A stretch of 64,000 bases of DNA from Salinispora tropica CNB-440 (GTDB lineage: Bacteria; Actinomycetota; Actinomycetes; Mycobacteriales; Micromonosporaceae): NCBI RefSeq assembly GCF_000016425.1, contig NC_009380.1, forward strand, positions 1,086,144 through 1,150,143. The letters run 5' to 3'. A model generated the notes under the pieces. It did no database searches. It saw only the letters and a list, made by a program, of their open reading frames with translations, and had not been told where the DNA came from. Shown one piece after another: positions 63,648-64,000 of the stretch (its first letter is position 1; every line of letters starts with the position of its first letter). A program made the position numbers and the translations under genes.

Positions 63648-63871
63648 TACCTCGTCGCCCCCGGTTCGCTGTGGCCCGCGGGTTGCAGGGCAGTCCAGTT
63701 GCGCTCGACGTAGTCAAGGGCCGCGTCGTGGTCGGCGTCGCGTAGGACGACACGCCAGCCGGGCGGCATATCCAGAAAGGGCCGCCACAGCGCGTGTTGG
63801 CCGGCGTCGTTAACCACGACCAGCCACGTGCCGTCGCCCGGATCGAGGGGGTTGGCAATCATTTGTCTCAC
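63647..63871 (-). CDS. salE: MbtH-like protein (SalE)
   Basis: A 74-residue MbtH-like protein: NPLDPGDGTWLVVVNDAGQH, then ALWRPFLDMPPGWRVVLRDA and DHDAALDYVERNWTALQP. The conserved W-residues and the NDAGQHALWR core are present. These small proteins bind and activate the adenylation domains of NRPS enzymes; here the partner would be the salinosporamide NRPS SalB. GTG 63871 overlaps the upstream stop (GTGA); ATG 63862 is an alternative start. Confidence 0.93.
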   Translation of the reverse strand: MRQMIANPLDPGDGTWLVVVNDAGQHALWRPFLDMPPGWRVVLRDADHDAALDYVERNWTALQPAGHSEPGATR

Positions 63872-64000
63872 CCATCCAGCGCGTCGCGAGCGAGCCCTGC
63901 ACGATCAGGAACGAAGCGGACTGGCATGGTGGCGAAGCCAGTGAGCAGGTTCGACCGGATCCGTTGCGGCTCGCCTGTTGTCTCAAAACCCGATGTCAGA
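63868..64000 (-). CDS. salD: Probable cytochrome P450 C-terminus (SalD), partial
   Basis: Only the last 43 residues are in the window: QRIRSNLLTGFATMPVRFVP followed by DRAGLARDALDG and a stop. The pattern of a short hydrophobic stretch before PVRFVPDR is that of cytochrome P450 C-termini. The position before salE fits the P450 SalD, which hydroxylates the cyclohexenylalanine precursor. The heme-binding Cys lies outside the window, so the call rests on context and a short match. Confidence 0.6.
   Translation of the reverse strand, partial: LTSGFETTGEPQRIRSNLLTGFATMPVRFVPDRAGLARDALDG

Overview
High GC content, actinobacterial gene order and protein style point to a Micromonosporaceae actinomycete. 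The right edge carries genes in the order and with the products of the salinosporamide (sal) cluster, salD to salI. It includes a proteasome beta subunit with the resistance-type residues Phe45 and Val49. The window is therefore very probably Salinispora, most likely S. tropica; this is inference from gene content and memory, with no database search.

1-20.8 kb is conserved chromosome: the end of mtrB, then lpqB, comF, hpf, a tandem GNAT, secA, an Rv3235-like gene, a small HTH regulator, pruA, a PadR regulator, prfB, ftsE, ftsX, smpB, tmRNA, a lipoprotein, mtnP, yqgE and tRNA-Ala. Two features stand out. A 17-bp double repeat occurs at nearly the same distance from the start codons of the HTH gene and of the Rv3235-like gene. 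A 54-bp tandem repeat sits directly in front of prfB.

20.8-30.2 kb is accessory DNA after the tRNA. It holds a YefM/YoeB toxin-antitoxin pair with its palindromic operator, a hydrolase, a methyltransferase, a DUF4239 membrane protein, and a DUF397 gene whose DUF5753-type partner is cut by a complete ISAs1-family element (25059-26420). The other IS end truncates a small gene that precedes a DUF6244 / coiled-coil membrane protein / FtsK-type ATPase cassette.

30.2-54.5 kb is a composite CRISPR-Cas locus. Two arrays share one 30-bp repeat and near-identical leaders and point outward from the cas genes (25 and 6 repeats). Between them lie a complete type I-B set (cas6-cas8-cas7-cas5-cas3-cas4-cas1-cas2) and a type III-D-like set (cas10, csx10-like, double cas7, csx19, TIGR03986). 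Both run on the minus strand, mostly with 1- or 4-nt overlaps. Cas10 has the GGDD palm but no HD nuclease domain. Upstream are an unrecognised 716-residue protein in the same direction and a divergent protein of about 852 residues that I read as two CARF-like domains followed by a HEPN-like RNase motif. I propose that the III-D complex signals by cyclic oligoadenylate to this effector; it is the most interesting candidate system here.

54.5-64 kb has a MerR-methyltransferase fusion, a DUF2786 protein, a zone of decayed IS1380, ISL3 and ISAs1 transposases with a tRNA-like fragment, and then the sal cluster edge: salI (+), and salH, salG, salF, salE and the end of salD on the minus strand. The C-terminus of SalH reads into an ISAs1 remnant.
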